Source: Chondrosia reniformis
Lineage: Eukaryota > Porifera > Demospongiae > Chondrillida > Chondrillidae
Reading direction: 5' to 3'
NCBI GenBank assembly: GCA_947172415.1
Contig: OX359190.1
Coordinates: 7,812,001-7,876,000 of the forward strand
DNA: 64,000 nt
Every line of letters begins with the position of its first letter. Position 1 is the first letter of the stretch. Both the position numbers and the translations under genes were made by a program. Shown here one piece after another: positions 33,001-42,700 of this stretch. The notes under the pieces were generated by a model. It had not been told where the DNA came from. It saw only the letters and a program-made list of their open reading frames with translations, and searched no databases.

Positions 33001-33772
33001 CAGCCATCAGATGCACTCTGCTTTGCACATTTCAGTAATTAAGTTAAGCCACTATTTAATATTGCTAAAAGAAAAGGTCATAGTCGATAATGTAAAGGAT
33101 TCCCGGCTACCAAGCCTTACAATTGTTAGTGGTTGATCTGTAATATGTAAACATAGTGTATCTGCTTACCTCAAGAACCAATGACCTTTCAGAATAAGGT
33201 AAAGCGGGTTTATTATGAACAGAACTTTTTTAACTAGACCTAGCTGAACACAGGGGCCTAGGTAGCATACCTCAGAATGAACACTTGCTTGCCTTTAAAT
33301 AGGCTGCATAACAGCGCTCGTCTTGCTGTTAGAAGGTAAAGGAAAGCTTTGTTCCAGTTACCCTCCTGTCGTTCCACTTCACCCTACACCTTTAATCACT
33401 CTTTTCGACCGTTACAGGCATAGGACAAATGCTCAGGCGCAGATATCGCTTACTATGTTGCTACCACAAGAAGCCCAAGGTATTCATGGAAGTACTATAA
33501 CATTATCTATTCCAAATTGTTAATTAGCTAAGGTTAAGGTAATTCAACAAAAACATATAAACCTCTTCTTAAAATGGCCGGTGTGTGTAGTCATAAATTA
33601 TCTCGTAGTCTAGACTGTCTATGGTTTAACAAATAAGTAGTAGATACAACAGCTGCGAGAATACACGTACTGGTCTAGCAATGCATACATAATACAGTAC
33701 TACCAACTTACGTGTAACGTGAAGGAGATTAAACGCGGCCAGGAATAACAGAACTAGCGTTGCGCACGACAT
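20673..33772 (-). CDS. Adhesion GPCR (aGPCR-1)
   Basis: Multi-exon minus-strand gene for a surface receptor of the adhesion GPCR family. In order: signal-peptide exon (33712-33772), N-terminal module (29978-30363), Ser/Thr/Pro exon (right end 29614), one FN3 (28078-28407), then Cys-rich and HRM-like exons (27709-27926, 27122-27215, 26897-27018, 26689-26763, 26304-26588, 25993-26134, 25662-25768, 25516-25593, 25262-25298, 25037-25162, 24832-24926). GAIN/GPS exons follow (24525-24720 down to 22982-23191), then 7TM exons (about 21320-22875) and a C-tail ending at 20673. Exon phases agree except at one GAIN junction (24525 to about 24356) that I could not resolve. The GPS keeps HLT for autoproteolysis. 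Compared with aGPCR-2 it lacks a mucin exon and four FN3-type exons. Ligand unknown. Confidence 0.8.
21320..22875 (-). CDS. aGPCR-1 seven-transmembrane exons
   Basis: Helix-like segments are split over about seven short exons: TM1 ILTYIGCGISILFLIISIIF; TM2 LHLNLCIAL-type (here NYVHLNLCIALTLGLVVFLA); TM3 FFLSVFTWSLCEGVLIYNLL; TM4 IYTALGWG...PIPAVVVSVAI; TM5 LGVIWAFIGPMILIVVVNAV; TM6 TIIILLPLFCFTRVIGLFAV; TM7 around IFAILFIVANSLQ and FLIFVLHVLRHEKIW. The WSLCEGV and TRVIGL motifs are typical of class B2 receptors. Confidence 0.85.
22982..24720 (-). CDS. aGPCR-1 GAIN domain and GPS exons
   Basis: The last exon (22982-23191) holds the GPS: CVFWNPDANKGTGGWSRSG, then TQVTCETVHLTSFVVLV. The four-Cys/Trp pattern is present and the scissile HL-T is intact, so autoproteolytic cleavage is expected. 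Upstream exons (23520-23654, 23757-23903, 23983-24178, about 24290-24356, 24525-24720) encode helix-rich and beta-rich GAIN-like sequence, such as AKEVVDDITAQLSTVTEP and NIADIVSNVLDENNKAAF. Confidence 0.8.
24832..27926 (-). CDS. aGPCR-1 cysteine-rich ectodomain exons
   Basis: Short exons with repeated Cys/Trp patterns resembling hormone-receptor-motif (HRM-like) domains: RRCNSDGTWGEVDVTACT, RRCNVPGLWESVDISRCTF, QRCGGDGEWESLDLSQCTF. Between them are two acidic loops like thrombospondin type 3 Ca-binding repeats (CEIDSDGDGIPDSE and CTLDTDDDKIADYK) and a short EGF-like DECKNKPGICDK. The mixture is unusual for one receptor but fits a Ca-dependent adhesive stalk. Confidence 0.65.
28078..28407 (-). 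CDS. aGPCR-1 fibronectin type III exon
   Basis: A 330-nt phase 1-1 exon encodes an FN3 domain: PSLTVSWTPVSGSGITYTVWY and LTQGTMYYIWVAAVSSDGQG, with the conserved W, Y and L positions. Its closest relative is the aGPCR-2 exon 50998-51330. Confidence 0.85.
28745..28885. repeat. Foldback sequence in an aGPCR-1 intron
   Basis: tagttcctcaaaaatgcct and aggcagttttgaggaacta are inverted copies (17 of 19 positions) about 60 bp apart, with a local ttgaggtagttcctcaa hairpin. It is shared with 51668-51803. Probably an old palindromic MITE. Confidence 0.6.
29342..29614 (-). CDS. aGPCR-1 Ser/Thr/Pro stalk exon with unstable coding repeat
   Basis: The exon begins VTVPLLGAELTVLPSSRIFM and runs into a TSSATPSTSSG-type repeat made of 20- and 21-bp units. 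At the left end used by aGPCR-2, the unit 1 exon would be 273 nt and end in the wrong phase. A GTAAGC donor inside the repeat (exon left end 29476, 139 nt) ends in the right phase. The true splice choice is therefore uncertain. Confidence 0.5.
29978..30363 (-). CDS. aGPCR-1 exon 2, N-terminal module
   Basis: Runs from a TTACTCTAG acceptor (phase 1) to a GTTAGT donor (phase 0). It reads TTQPSPSETILPTSSP, then CNSLDNISDKLANSELGG with Cys residues and a beta-rich segment (LSLTVVGQRVIADISISPG). I do not recognise the domain. The aGPCR-2 equivalent is 52798-53180. A microsatellite-like ccccaacctcac run lies directly upstream (30388-30470). Confidence 0.65.
30565..30800 (+). mobile_element. tRNA-derived SINE-like element
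   Basis: tggctcagtggtagagtagg (30572) matches a tRNA D-arm/A-box, and gtggttcaatta (about 30632) is a B-box-like sequence at plausible spacing. Downstream is the agctttggatgaggatacaa body shared with the dispersed family at 4776. The element is absent from the unit 1-left copy of this junction (about 250). The B-box is imperfect. Confidence 0.45.
30952..31043. repeat. 46-bp direct tandem duplication
   Basis: A 46-base unit (tcagacacagacaaccagta ... ggtcatgtgacct) occurs twice with no differences that I can see, so it is a recent duplication. Confidence 0.9.
31044..31935. other. No gene seen (inside aGPCR-1 intron 1)
   Basis: This stretch has no counterpart in the left copy, where 250 joins directly to the hammerhead-like block. 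I see no exon. Confidence 0.45.
31936..32126 (+). mobile_element. Penelope-like/unknown fragment with hammerhead-like motif (copy 2)
   Basis: Same block as 253-475. The CTGATGA-stem-GAAA core at 31970-31994 is identical to copy 1. The two copies diverge downstream by small deletions. Confidence 0.4.
32548..32695. repeat. 30/31-bp minisatellite array, 5 units
   Basis: Same unit and flanks as the 27-unit and 36-unit arrays, but contracted to five copies. It lies in aGPCR-1 intron 1. Confidence 0.9.
32824..32960. repeat. Single arm of the foldback element
   Basis: Carries the plus-oriented arm (gtgaagcattagctgtgcat ... catatctctacatctggcaa); the partner arm seen in units 1 and 3 is missing. 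Confidence 0.6.
33712..33772 (-). CDS. Signal-peptide exon 1 of aGPCR-1
   Basis: ATG at 33772 on the minus strand opens MSCATLVLLFLAAFNLLHVT and ends with a single base before GTAAGT (phase 1). This matches the phase-1 acceptor of exon 2 at 30363. It is 3.3 kb upstream of exon 2, with the minisatellite and mobile fragments between. Conservation in three copies supports a real exon; splicing itself is untested. Confidence 0.6.
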
Positions 33773-33850
33773 TACTTTCCCTAAGGACAATCTGCGACCG
33801 CCAGAACTTGTTGGGATTGTGTAGCTAAAACCTTGTGCACGTATTTTTAC

Positions 33851-34180
33851 TACCGCAATTCGGGAAATTTTCGTGGGAAACATTTTGTTTGGGGGCAACT
33901 ACGAAAATACGTTGAGAAAATGGAGGCTTACGAAAGGGATCTCTGTGTTCGTCCTTGCGCTGCAGGTATCGCAGTAGAGCCATTTCTACTGTTTGTGTGG
34001 CCGTATGTTATATATACGTAGATCGTACAACGTGTTATTATTTCGTTGTTAAAAATATTTCGGTCCACAGAGGCTATTATAATTATAATACTCAGCCACA
34101 CACCGAACATCCTATTGTACTTATATACTACATATTGATATAAATGTTTCTATCGTGTGAGAAATTTTCGTGATTTGGGC
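33851..34180. mobile_element. Decayed copy of the TIR MITE
   Basis: The left TIR (ccgcaattcgggaaattttcg) is present. The right end stops at gagaaattttcgtgatttgg and the right TIR has been lost. A 90-bp stretch unlike the other copies interrupts it near 34060-34150. Confidence 0.6.
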
Positions 34181-36390
34181 CATATCATGCTATTGAGCCT
34201 TAACCTTAAATATTGAAGAGGGGAATTTTAAGATCTTAAGTTGATCTTAAACTTTGACTTTATATCATTGATACCATCATGAACCTTTGACAATATATGG
34301 TTCCACTATACATTAATTTATATATAGTGTTTCAATCTTGAAGCTGTCTCCTACAAGCAGTACCTGCCCTCCGCATACTTCTTTCTACATTTTTAATGTT
34401 TATAAGAATGTTTCGAATCAGAAAGACCGGTACTCATGATTTTAAATTCTCAGAAGCTTTAAATGCTTCATTAGAGAGCATGTGTTACAATCACAAAGGA
34501 AGGGGGATGGAGAGGTTAAAGGTGATCTTGTCTTGTCGACATTATCAAGGTTATAGGTTATATTTTGAAATCATTGTGCTTGTCGTATATATTTCCAGTA
34601 ATGTAGTACATATATGTACGTATGTAAAACACTGTAATTAACTACTGCATATAACAACTTACAGCAATATTTGTTCCACAATTTGCGGGTTCAATGATGA
34701 TATTAAAGGCAATTGTAATAGTATTAAAGAAAAAACTCTTAGTAACCATTTCAAAGCTGGTGACAATTTTATCAATCAGAGTTATAGTTCTAGCGTAAAA
34801 AGAGGATCATTTAGATTAATTCAGAAATGAATTTCAAAAGTAATTAAGCCAATACATACCCAAGTGCAGTGGCATAAATATATATTCCCCCTGATTGATC
34901 TCCAATTGGCTTTACTAAGCACATAGTAAAGGAACCAGAAGCGCTAGCTGCATTCTTGATAACATTCATTAGAGGACACATGTTACGAGTAATTGAATTC
35001 AGCATGAGCTTTTCTAGCCATTCAGGACTTTATAGTTATGATAACTATTTATCATATATATGTACATACATGTACATATATCTATACACTTTATTCAATT
35101 AGAATGAAGTATACATATTAAAATTTCAAAATTTGTATAATATTTTATTTATACTGTATACTCCACGCTGACATTGTTAAACATTTAATTTAGTAAGATT
35201 TCAGATTGAATATATGCAGCTGTATATATACACTTGGTATGTATGTACACAAATAGGGATCAGTAGGGATATTGACTATGTACATTTATAACAGGAGAGG
35301 ATGAGAACAACCAATTTCTTCTATGATTTCGAGAATATCAATCTCTACGGAGATGGAGGAGTGCTAGTGTTGAAATTCTCTACTTCCCCATATAGACCTA
35401 AAAACTGTCTTTAAGTAGTGACTAGGTAGCCTATTGAAATCAGGCCTCTTACTGGAGCAATAATTGCATAAGAATAGGGTCTGATTTCATTAGACAAGTG
35501 ACTAGCAGGATGCAATTACTGTTAATCAGATTTACGAAACAGATGCCCTGCAAGGTGTAATATAGTAATAGTAGTAAGTTATTGATGGTTCAGCTGGGTG
35601 CTGCAGTATCTGGTATATAATGAGTCAAATCAGTAATGATATCTGGTCACCTCTTGCACAATTAATCTGAGAGTGTGTACTAGGAAGTAGTATAGCTATT
35701 AGAAAATCTATAAATTGGATCTCCTTTTGCTTGCTATGTTGGTAGACAAACTTAATGGATTTGCAATCTTCAGTTGTATTCTTAAAGTCTTCAAAGCCAC
35801 CAGACAGTCCTATAAGATGTTTAAATATTTCTTCTTGAAGCCAAGAACATCTCTTTGAAATCTTCATGGACATGCAGCATATTTAACTGAAAGAAAATGG
35901 ATCATTTAATACAAGGCAATGCCATGCTCTGAAATTATACACATAAGTAGCTACGTACAATATAATAGTATCAATTATCACTCTTATTAGGTTAAGAGCT
36001 ATATATAGTCACACACTTGACACAAAACATTAATCTGACAATTGCAATGGAACCAGTCTTATGTAGCATGAAACAGAAAGGAGTTTAGATACATGCTGAG
36101 CACTGACTGTATATGGGTGAACTGACTAGATGTCAAGTAAAAGTGTACAATCTGACAGTGAAGGTTCTTTGAGTATTGTAAGCCAGCTAAAGGAAGGGGT
36201 TAAACGAGTACCAGAACAGAGCTAAAGGTGTAGTTAATAAGCCAAAAGTTTAGCAATCTGTACATTGAGAGATAATGAAACTTAAAGACTTCATTGAAGG
36301 ACCATTGGGAATGGCTTGAGCAACTATACGTATGTAGATGAGTTTATGTATGTATATGACCTCCATGTTGTTATTATATTTCCTTTGAAG
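34181..36390. other. NLR-less junction: duplicated non-coding DNA
   Basis: 34400-35050 matches 4400-5340 and 35390 onward matches 15567 onward. Everything between those places in unit 1, including the whole NLR gene, is missing here and is replaced by about 330 bp of AT-rich sequence (35060-35385). No gene is seen. Confidence 0.65.
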
Positions 36391-37433
36391 GACTTGTTTT
36401 TGGATATATTAGGTCTTTCTGCAACATTTGTCTCCTCTGTTAAAGTTGAAAAACTTCCAAGAGTTGTGGCTTGGTATTTTGGATGTCATGGAGAAGTATT
36501 ACTTATTGAAAATTCAGAAAGTTTGGTGAGCACTTTAGGTTCTGTAGTTGTGAACTGAGATTTTATCTTAGGTTAATTATATTTAATTGACCATTAACTT
36601 GTGAATGTATAGGAGTAAAGCCCTATCTGATGTGATAGGAAAATGGTCATTCAGTTGAATGTGCTTTCCATAGTATAACTTAGTAAGCTTACGTAGGATG
36701 CAGTGTAAAGGAATGAGCTCCGTGTCAAAGTGATCCCTTTTTTCTAACAGACAGAAGCTATACCAGAATCTCTGAAGTACATGCTGCTAGTAATGTCCAC
36801 AGCTGGGCTTTTCGGTAACATTACAGAGATAATTTCCTTGGAAAGTAAAGGAGACCAATCATCTCTTAAAGAGGACCATGGCTTTCAATTATGGCAGTTG
36901 TCATGGCAACGTATTGAAAAATTTCTTCCTAAGCTGCAAAGCGAAATATTTCCCACTTCCAAGAGTTCTTCAGTCACACCCACTGACGTGACCACGCCCA
37001 CTGATGTGCCCACCTCCAGTGGTGGCATACCTACAGAACAAGCTGTAGAAAGAGAATCAGAAAATTGTAATTCGGAACAATCCAACACTGAGAAAGTTAA
37101 CACTCCACCTAGTAAGCACATCTCTGAACTTGTGCACACTCTAACAGTTTAATATGGACGTCCATTTTTCCAGCCTGACCTATTGTAATAACAACTGCAA
37201 TATATGTAGCCTTTAGCATATGCCTTGTAATTTTTACGCCTTAACACTTAACTGCATGTAGTGCCCGTACAGTTATTCTGGTTCCCTTGCATCCTTACGC
37301 AGGTGTGATGGCAGCAACTGGGGAGGTCGTGATCCCAGGTCAGCCAGTACTGATATCACCTGTGATTGTTGTGAAGCTCAGTAAACCATTACCAGTAGTA
37401 AACAATGTTTCAAGCACTAATAACCAGTCATAG
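36391..37433 (+). CDS. GBF1-like ARF-GEF C-terminal fragment (three exons)
   Basis: Exons 36391-36525, 36751-37111 and 37303-37433 join in phases 0 and 1 and end in NVSSTNNQS-stop. The middle exon reads TEAIPESLKYMLLVMSTAGL ... LWQLSWQRIEKFLPKLQSE, then a Thr/Ser/Pro-rich tail with a short PTDVTTPTDVPT repeat. The pattern resembles the extreme C-terminus of GBF1/GNL1-type ARF exchange factors, which act at the Golgi; that match is from memory. The Sec7 catalytic domain is absent. The first exon (LGLSATFVSSVKVEKLPR...) is not recognised. There is no clear start codon, so this is probably a duplicated 3' gene fragment, still open. Confidence 0.5.
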
Positions 37434-38040
37434 TTGTGTTCTAGAGCTTTTATTATTTATGATGTAAGCATTCAATAGTTGAAATATATACTACTCCATT
37501 GTTAATTGTGTCAACAATGAACACATACGTACATGTATAGTAACTCAGACATGTATGTATTTATTTGCTATATACGTACATACATACATACGTAGGTTAT
37601 GTGGTCTGCTTTTGATCTGTCAGCTCAAATACATAATGTAATGACCTCATTTTCTAAATACAAAGTTTACCAGCAGTAGAAATAGATTTTGTGTTACCAG
37701 GTATCAGGTATTTATGAGTACAAAATATTACATTGTAATACGTATATAAAATATATTCCATTTTGACAAGCTTCTGTAAATCTAAACTGTTACTTTGTGC
37801 ATGTACACTGTATGTACAATTTTTAAGGGAAAATATGCTTATTTTATGGTACTATATATTGGCTAAATCCACAGTTTGTGAATATAAGCTGTAATAGCAT
37901 ATAAGTGTTTATATTTCTTATATTTTACTATAATTTTTGAGAGTAAAATGGTGGATTAACAGTTACTGTACTGTAATTTAGAAAGTGATGGATATTTGTA
38001 CATATGCATACGCAGTAATTCATTGTTATCATTCATTTCT
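37434..38040. other. No gene seen
   Basis: Counterpart of 17699-18286; nothing coding is supported. Confidence 0.5.
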
Positions 38041-38640
38041 TAAACTGCTCTATTACTTCGTGCACACTGCACATGTCAGCAGTTTGTTTGACTGATAAGG
38101 AGGACATGGAACTCCATTACAGCTGGCCCTCATCATAACACCCGTAGAAGGATTGATATTTGCTCCACTTCCAGGAACTGCTTCAGCTGAGGTGTCTACA
38201 CAAATTGTTGCAATTGTCTTTGGCCACCACGACCACTGTGTTCAGCCTCAGTCATCATGTATCCATAGTACTCTCTACTCCAGCCAGAGGGACAGGTATA
38301 ACGAGCTGGGACCATTAACAGCTGTGATCTACCATTGGCATTACAGACCACACAAGGCATGTCTGCTTGATTTAGACTATTGTATGCATATGGTGAAGTG
38401 CTATCTCCCACCTCATACTCTACTCCATACAGTTGTGCCACCCAAGTGTTATCAGTATCCTGAGATAAGTACTGAGGACTATTAGAAAGGTCAGTGGTCC
38501 CACCTGTTTTACTATGCCTATAGCTACCACCTGCTGCTCTTCCTGAATATACAACATCAGCTCCATTTGGACATGTATATATATATACGTAGTCCTCCCC
38601 CACCTGACATAGACAGCTCCACTAGAGTGTATTGTATATA
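38040..38640 (-). pseudogene. 5'-deleted copy of the short-chain collagen
   Basis: Only the C-terminal globular domain remains (TCPNGADVVYSGRAAGG ... ARYTCPSGWSREYYGYMMTE). The membrane anchor and Gly-X-Y tract are gone: at about 38626 the sequence jumps from the collagen domain to DNA equivalent to 20143. A 14-bp TA-rich insertion near 38576-38590 and an altered stretch near 38210 (ending QRQLQQFV-stop) break the frame. It is nevertheless correct where the unit 1 copy is frameshifted. Confidence 0.8.
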
Positions 38641-39336
38641 TTATCTAAATGAAGTGTCATTCCTTGAAAGAATGTCAAAGTGCAGTTTTGATTTAAGCAA
38701 TCCATTTGAAAAGGGCCCTGGAAATTATATAATGATAGGAACTGGTAAACTATTCCATGTGATGAGGTTAAACAATTATATATACGCACATATTATGTAC
38801 AGAGTCAGCTAGAAATTATAATACAAGAGATGCGAGACGGTTTGGTTATTATTTTGCAATTACCATGGCTACTACAAACTAAAATTGAGAGCTCGAGAGG
38901 ACTGCTATATTGCCCCCAGAGCACCCCTTGAATCCACCACTATAGCATAAGTATGTCTGTGGTTCTTTGATGAAATTTTTTCCATCTTGGATGACTGGGA
39001 GGCAATCACTGGTTGCCATTTTTAATAGGACTTCAGTCCCCCAGCCTAGATTAGACTTCGGTCATTTGGCTGGTTTGGCGTAATATCTTCCAGTGAATAT
39101 TTTTGCTTATCATCCTAGCCTTTGGACGGCTCATTGCAATTAACTCCCCTTTTTTCATATGTACACTACGTATATCCAGAAATAATTTGAATTCCTTCAT
39201 TAATATTTCAACCTTATTACTCTTGGTCCTATAGTTTGTGTTTTCACAAATCATGCCTTTTTCTGCTACTAATTCCTATTGAAAAGTTGGCAAAAATTGA
39301 ATTGTTAACTCAAAACAAACACTTTTTTTTCTTTTT
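38640..39336. other. Intergenic DNA with an inserted dispersed repeat
   Basis: 38640-38955 matches 20140-20460. 38958-39150 is an insertion homologous to 14316-14490 in the NLR-1 intron. The remainder again matches unit 1. No gene is seen. Confidence 0.55.
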
Positions 39337-39745
39337 TCATATTTCTATCTGCTTCTCAGGATCCGTACTAGATGGCTGAGGATCACCTATACCAAAGGTA
39401 GTCACTGATGGGATGGATGGAGGATCTTTGGTGGAACCATATTTTCCCTTATTATCTGTTTTATCACTATCTTTGGACTCCTCTTTCCCCAGACTTTTCT
39501 TCTCCATTTCTGATTCTTCATTAGTGATACCAAATGATGTTGTGGCCACATTATCTGGCTCTCCATTCTTAGCTTCCGGACCGCTAGATATAGGGTTCAT
39601 CTGAACATCTTCGTCCTTGATGCTCTCCGCATCATCATCCTGCTTTACAGCAAGTCCCATTCCTTCAGTGCCACCAACAGAGGATTTGACTGAGGTAGTA
39701 GCATACAAGTTTGATTTAGCAGTTGAACGGGAACCAAATGAAGCT
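39337..39745 (-). CDS. aGPCR-2 cytoplasmic tail exon
   Basis: Same tail as aGPCR-1: KQDDDAESIKDEDVQMNPIS, KKSLGKEESKDSDKTD, ending STDPEKQIEI-stop. The open frame and conservative changes between copies suggest it is still maintained. Confidence 0.75.
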
Positions 39746-42700
39746 AAATGGAATCGTAAAGATTAGTAATGATAAAAAGACTAAATAGATATACGTAAAC
39801 ACTATACTATTAAAATAAAGAATACCTTTTCCTGTTGAACTTGGAGAGAGGATACCCTTAAAGGAAGGAGGGATGTTAAAATAATATACACACATTTACA
39901 CTATATATATGTTACATATGCTTTCAACTATATACATAGCACAAATATCCAGCTGTTACATATAGGATTAGTTTACCTTGTCACATTTGCACCAAGCCTT
40001 TATCTTTCCCCAAATCTTTTCATGTCTCAATACGTGAAGCACAAAGATAAGGAAACCCTTTGATGCATAAAAATAGTAACTGTATAAGATAACTATCATG
40101 CAAGCTGACAGAAATGAAATGCACTGAAATGACAGCTGCATGGAGTGAAACTGATTATATACGTATATACCTGTAGTGAGTTGGCAACTATAAAGAGTAT
40201 AGCAAATACTTGTCCTGCTTGACCTGGAGCTATAGCAAACAATCCAATGACCCAAGTGAAACAGAACAACGGCAGCAAAATGATGATAGTCTTCAGTAGT
40301 TGTCTAATGAACATAGTAAAGGTTATCAAAGATTATTATTTACTTAATTGTATGAACCACAGTGCTTTATGGGCAGGAAAGTGTGTTTGGTAATGAGGTG
40401 ATCTTCTAATTCACAGACAAATGTTTTAATATGTAGATGTAGTATACATTATCTCATTATGAAATGTATGTACTTACTTTCCAATAGCCTTCATGTTCGA
40501 ACTATCTCCTTTTTTGAAATTTGCTTTATTTCTACATTGATTCTTAGCTAATGAAGCCATACTTAGAAACAGCAGTACTGCATTCACCTACAAAGTTATA
40601 CAATTTCATATGGGTGTACCATTTATGGACTGTAGACGTCTCACTTTAGCCTTACCACTACTATCAGTATCATAGGTCCAATGAAGGCCCAAATCACTCC
40701 AAGATGAGGAGGAAGCCAACAACTGTGTATATATAAGACATCCAGTTAAGGGAGGAATACCTTTATATAAATTAAGTATTGCATAGCTCACGCATGAATG
40801 TGTTCATAAAATGGATCACTTGTGTCAAAGGATGCTCTCCTGAAATAGACCTCGTGTCTAATGGCAACTGACACAATTACTGCTGGAATAGGTAGACCTT
40901 TACATTAATGAGTCGGAATAGAAAAGATTGTCATACATATACGTACATTCAAACATTTTTATAAATGTTACCCCATCCAAGTGCAGTGTAAATGTAAATC
41001 CACTTCTTTTCATTAACTCCAAACACTTTAACAAGAAGGTTGTAGATGAGAACTCCTTCACAGAGTGACCAAGTGAACACTGATAGGAAGAAGTAGTGCA
41101 TCAGAGTGGTCACTACTTTACAGGCAGTCTAAACAGGCAGAAAAAGAATAGTTAATTTATCACCGCATCATAGAGATCATTTGTGTTCTTACTGGAACAG
41201 ATGTAGCAGTGTCTACACCAGCCAGAAACACAATGAGACCCAGTGTCAATGCAATACACAAGTTCAAGTGTACATAATTGTGAACCTTTGTGATTAGTTC
41301 TTTCCTGAAAATGCAATAAAGTATATGGATAACTTGGATGCCTGTTGAACATATAATATATTAAACAGATAATAGGCAGTGTGTATAGTGCAATTTGTAT
41401 AATATGTATATATACACGAAATCTCACTTTAAACACAAGAAGAATATGATTGAGATTATCAAGAACAAAATAGATATTCCACATCCGATGTACGTCAGAA
41501 CATCAAATGCTAATGGTTCACCTAAAGTCTACATGAGCATAATATGTAAACATTTAAAATTGTCATAAGTGATTGAAAATTAATTATCATACCAATTATA
41601 TATATATGTATACGTATGTAGTATACGTATACTTACTGTATCCACCAGAGAAACTAGTACTACAAAACTGGTCAAATGAACAGTTTCACATGTAACTTGT
41701 GTTCCATTCTCAGTTTCAGTGAAGTTTAGTCTTGCTACTCCACTTCTAGACCATCCTCCAGTTCCCTTGTTAGCATCGGGATTCCAAAACACACAAGTGT
41801 ACTCTCTCCTTTTACCAGAAGGCACTGGACCATTCAGTACCTCATCCTATACGGGTAAATATACACCATATGTACGTAATTATTAAATGTAATTATGGTA
41901 TATATACCTTAACATTAAATTCAATGATGACTTTATCCGTAAAGTTTTCAGGAACACTTGGGAATTCTATGTCACCAATCTGACTGGAGACTACAGGAGT
42001 ACCTGGTACTATATTATCACCTTCTATCTCTACTTCACCATCTCTATATATAGTAAAAAACAATTTGATACATATAAATGTTGTGCTGCTTTAAGGAACA
42101 TTTTTCATTTCAACAACAAGTACTTACTCAAATTTTATTGGTAAATAATCCTCCATATTGTTCATTACAAAGTTGACTACAGTAGTAGTGTCTTCATCTT
42201 CTGAGGAAACAGACGGTGTTTCAGTTGTGGGTGCCACTGTAGAGCCATCAGTTGGGGATGTAGTTGTGGGCTGATCCATTGGAAGTGACTCTTCTGAGAG
42301 TTACGTAACATACAGAGACATAGTATGTATGTAATACTAAAGTTTAAACTAGAGCAGACAAATTACTATATAAATGACTAATGATAATCAAATACAGACC
42401 TTGTTTTACTGCCATTTTGATGAAACTTGAGGGAATATTCAACTTTGGTATGAATTTTTGGTTATTAAAGTTAGATCTAAGAAGACTACCTGGAAATAAT
42501 ATACCACCTGGACGTCTCAAATTGACCCTACTACCTTGAAAACCTGAAATAGTATATAACAGAAGTGGTAGCTTTAAATGTAAAGGACATAAGAGAATGT
42601 CATATCAAACATTCATATCATACCAAAATTAGGTCTAGTCAGAGTAATGGTTGGCTTTGAAGGTGTGAGGGCTCTACCAACACCATTAGCTATCCCCTCA

